Shown here: positions 62,904 through 64,000 of the stretch, in pieces | How positions within the stretch are numbered: the stretch's first letter is position 1 | Layout: the number at the start of each line of letters is the position of its first letter | Made by a program: the position numbers and the translations under genes | From: Ahrensia sp. | Lineage (GTDB): Bacteria > Pseudomonadota > Alphaproteobacteria > Rhizobiales > Rhizobiaceae | Direction of reading: 5' to 3' | Assembly (NCBI GenBank): GCA_028817895.1 | Contig: JAPPOQ010000011.1 | Coordinates: forward strand, 98,005-162,004 | DNA length: 64,000 nucleotides | Notes under the pieces: model-generated | What the model was told of the DNA's origin: nothing | What the model saw: the letters and a program-made list of their open reading frames with translations, nothing else | Database searches by the model: none

Positions 62904-63200
62904 ATGTCCCGCAAGTGCGAATTGACCGGAAAGTCGGTGATGGTCGGCAACAATGTCAGCCATGCCAACAATAAGACCAAGCGGCGCTTTCTGCCCAATC
63001 TCGTTAATGTCACGCTGCTGTCGGAAGCCCTGGATCAGAGCTTTCGCATGCGCATCGCAGCTTCCGCTCTGCGTACGGTTGAGCATCGCGGTGGGCTTGA
63101 TGCGTTTCTCATGAAAGAGAAGGTGGAAAATCTGTCTTCCAAGGCCGTGGAGATGCGCCGCAAGGTTTCGCAGAAGCTTTCTGAAAGCGCTGCCGCCTGA
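62904..63200 (+). CDS. rpmB: 50S ribosomal protein bL28
   Basis: 98 residues. [29 protein letters not shown] is the hallmark start, followed by [20 protein letters not shown]. It binds 23S rRNA in the large subunit. Alphaproteobacterial length is normal. An intrinsic terminator follows at 63232. Confidence 0.98.
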   Translation: MSRKCELTGKSVMVGNNVSHANNKTKRRFLPNLVNVTLLSEALDQSFRMRIAASALRTVEHRGGLDAFLMKEKVENLSSKAVEMRRKVSQKLSESAAA

Positions 63201-63231
63201 CACACAGTCGTGCATCCAAGGTGATTTGAAG

Positions 63232-63260
63232 AAGCCCCGGCCCAGTCCGGGGCTTTGTTT
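63232..63260 (+). terminator. Intrinsic terminator after rpmB
   Basis: AAGCCCCGG-CCCAGT-CCGGGGCTT, a 9-base-pair stem followed by TGTTTG. It ends rpmB transcription 32 bases past the stop. Confidence 0.85.
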
Positions 63261-63274
63261 GTCAGGTCGATTTC

Positions 63275-63925
63275 ATGAGAAATTTGAACCAAACACTTGC
63301 AGGTAAACCCGGTATTGCGGCGTTCCTGCCTTTCTGTGGGGCCATGGCGCTTGTTGTGGTTGGCTCCAATGTGCTGGTGCAATATCCGGTCCAAGCGGTG
63401 GTCGGCGGCGTCAACCTTGCCGATTTGCTCACATGGGGAGCGTTCACCTACCCCATCGCCTTTCTGGTGACTGACCTCACCAATCGCCGTTTTGGTGCGA
63501 AGACGGCGCGAATGGTCGTGGCGATAGGCTTTGTGCTGGCCGTTGCGCTCAGCATCTGGCTGGCAACGCCGCGCATTGCCATTGCCTCCGGGGCGGCCTT
63601 TCTGGTTGCGCAATTGCTGGATGTCTCGATTTTTGACCGTCTTCGTCGGTCCGCCTGGTGGCGGGCGCCCCTCATTTCAAGCCTGTTGGGATCGGCCGTC
63701 GATACGCTGATTTTCTTCGGCCTCGCTTTTGCACCGCCATTTGCGGCACTCGATTTCGGTGGCGAGGCTGGATCGCTTGGATTTGCCGTACCCTTTTTGG
63801 GTGTTGGCAATGATGCGCCCCTATGGATTTCGCTGGCGGTTGGCGATTTTCTGGTGAAGATCGCGGTCGGACTTGCGATGTTGTTGCCCTACCGTTTTGT
63901 GGCGCTTCGCAGCGTCGCCGCCTGA
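63275..63925 (+). CDS. VUT/YhhQ-family queuosine precursor transporter
   Basis: 216 residues, about six hydrophobic segments. Family marks are LADLLTWGAFTYPIAFLVTDLTNRRFG (the diagnostic TYPIxFLVTD), VAQLLDVSIFDRLR and SSLLGSAVDTLIFFGLAF. Characterised members import the queuine or preQ1 precursor of the tRNA base queuosine. Substrate is inferred from family. The gene starts 15 bases past the rpmB terminator. Confidence 0.88.
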   Translation: MRNLNQTLAGKPGIAAFLPFCGAMALVVVGSNVLVQYPVQAVVGGVNLADLLTWGAFTYPIAFLVTDLTNRRFGAKTARMVVAIGFVLAVALSIWLATPRIAIASGAAFLVAQLLDVSIFDRLRRSAWWRAPLISSLLGSAVDTLIFFGLAFAPPFAALDFGGEAGSLGFAVPFLGVGNDAPLWISLAVGDFLVKIAVGLAMLLPYRFVALRSVAA

Positions 63926-64000
63926 TCAATTCGAGCAAGTCTCGTCCAGATTGGAGCAGTTTGATGGGATGGATTTTTCGATCTGGCAAGGAGAACACCG

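Noticed and set aside
63964..64000. Start of a further plus-strand gene (MGWIFRSGKENT)
   Set aside because: Only 12 codons are visible, and AAGGAG inside it may be the ribosome-binding site of the real next gene beyond the window.

Overview
The window is an ordinary-looking chromosomal segment of a Hyphomicrobiales (Rhizobiales) alphaproteobacterium. This is inferred from gene content: the DUF1013 cell-cycle regulator TrcR, a rhizobial-type fructose ABC transporter (FrcBCA), an IalB-family protein, small Omp25/31-like porins, bL21 with a C-terminal helix-hairpin-helix extension, a serC-leader RNA, EI-Ntr (PtsP), and a TTAA-N7-TTAAC CtrA-type site. I see no rRNA, CRISPR array, insertion sequence or prophage. 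There is one tRNA, tRNA-Ser(CGA).

Layout. 1-5.4 kb: end of a quinone oxidoreductase gene, a DUF427/adenylate-cyclase fusion, YjhX, a SPOUT RNA methyltransferase, IalB and RlmN. 5.4-13.1 kb: an acyltransferase, then a divergent sugar locus. Fructokinase and a lyxose/mannose-type isomerase face frcBCA, and an SDR, a VOC protein and a WYL regulator follow frcBCA. 13.1-21.9 kb: trcR, secA, a parvulin, argJ-GNAT-mutT, and serA. 22-25.1 kb: serC with its leader RNA and two outer-membrane barrel genes. 25.3-31.8 kb: a type ISP restriction-modification gene interrupted by an in-frame amber codon, a small conserved protein, and clpB. 32-41.3 kb: methyltransferase/comF, grxC-nitrilase-DUF1178, ubiG, a PLP-lyase/M24/MFS operon, and lysC. 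41.3-55.1 kb: ptsP, facing a long minus-strand housekeeping series: rppH, YibQ-like, ctpA, envC-like, rlmH, rsfS, nadD, proA, proB, obgE, a GNAT gene, rpmA, rplU. 55.2-64 kb: an ABC permease and binding protein without an ATPase, a 694-residue acidic protein, purA, a DMT transporter, a FeeM/autoinducer-synthase-like protein, tRNA-Ser, rpmB, and a VUT-family transporter.

Working together. The frc locus reads as a complete route: import of a hexose, isomerisation of mannose to fructose, and phosphorylation to fructose-6-phosphate. serC-serA forms a serine-biosynthesis operon with an RNA leader that can pair with the serC ribosome-binding site. proB-proA make the proline precursor. obgE, rsfS, rlmH, rplU and rpmA are ribosome assembly or structure genes. 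CtpA and the EnvC-like protein act on the cell wall.

The most unusual items are the amber codon separating nuclease from methyltransferase in the type ISP gene, the DUF427-cyclase fusion, two tandem QGDLF motifs in the small protein beside the ISP gene, two genes (rsfS and the DMT transporter) without a standard in-frame start, and the FeeM-like synthase behind an AT-rich leader. I found no complete, clearly new multi-gene system.
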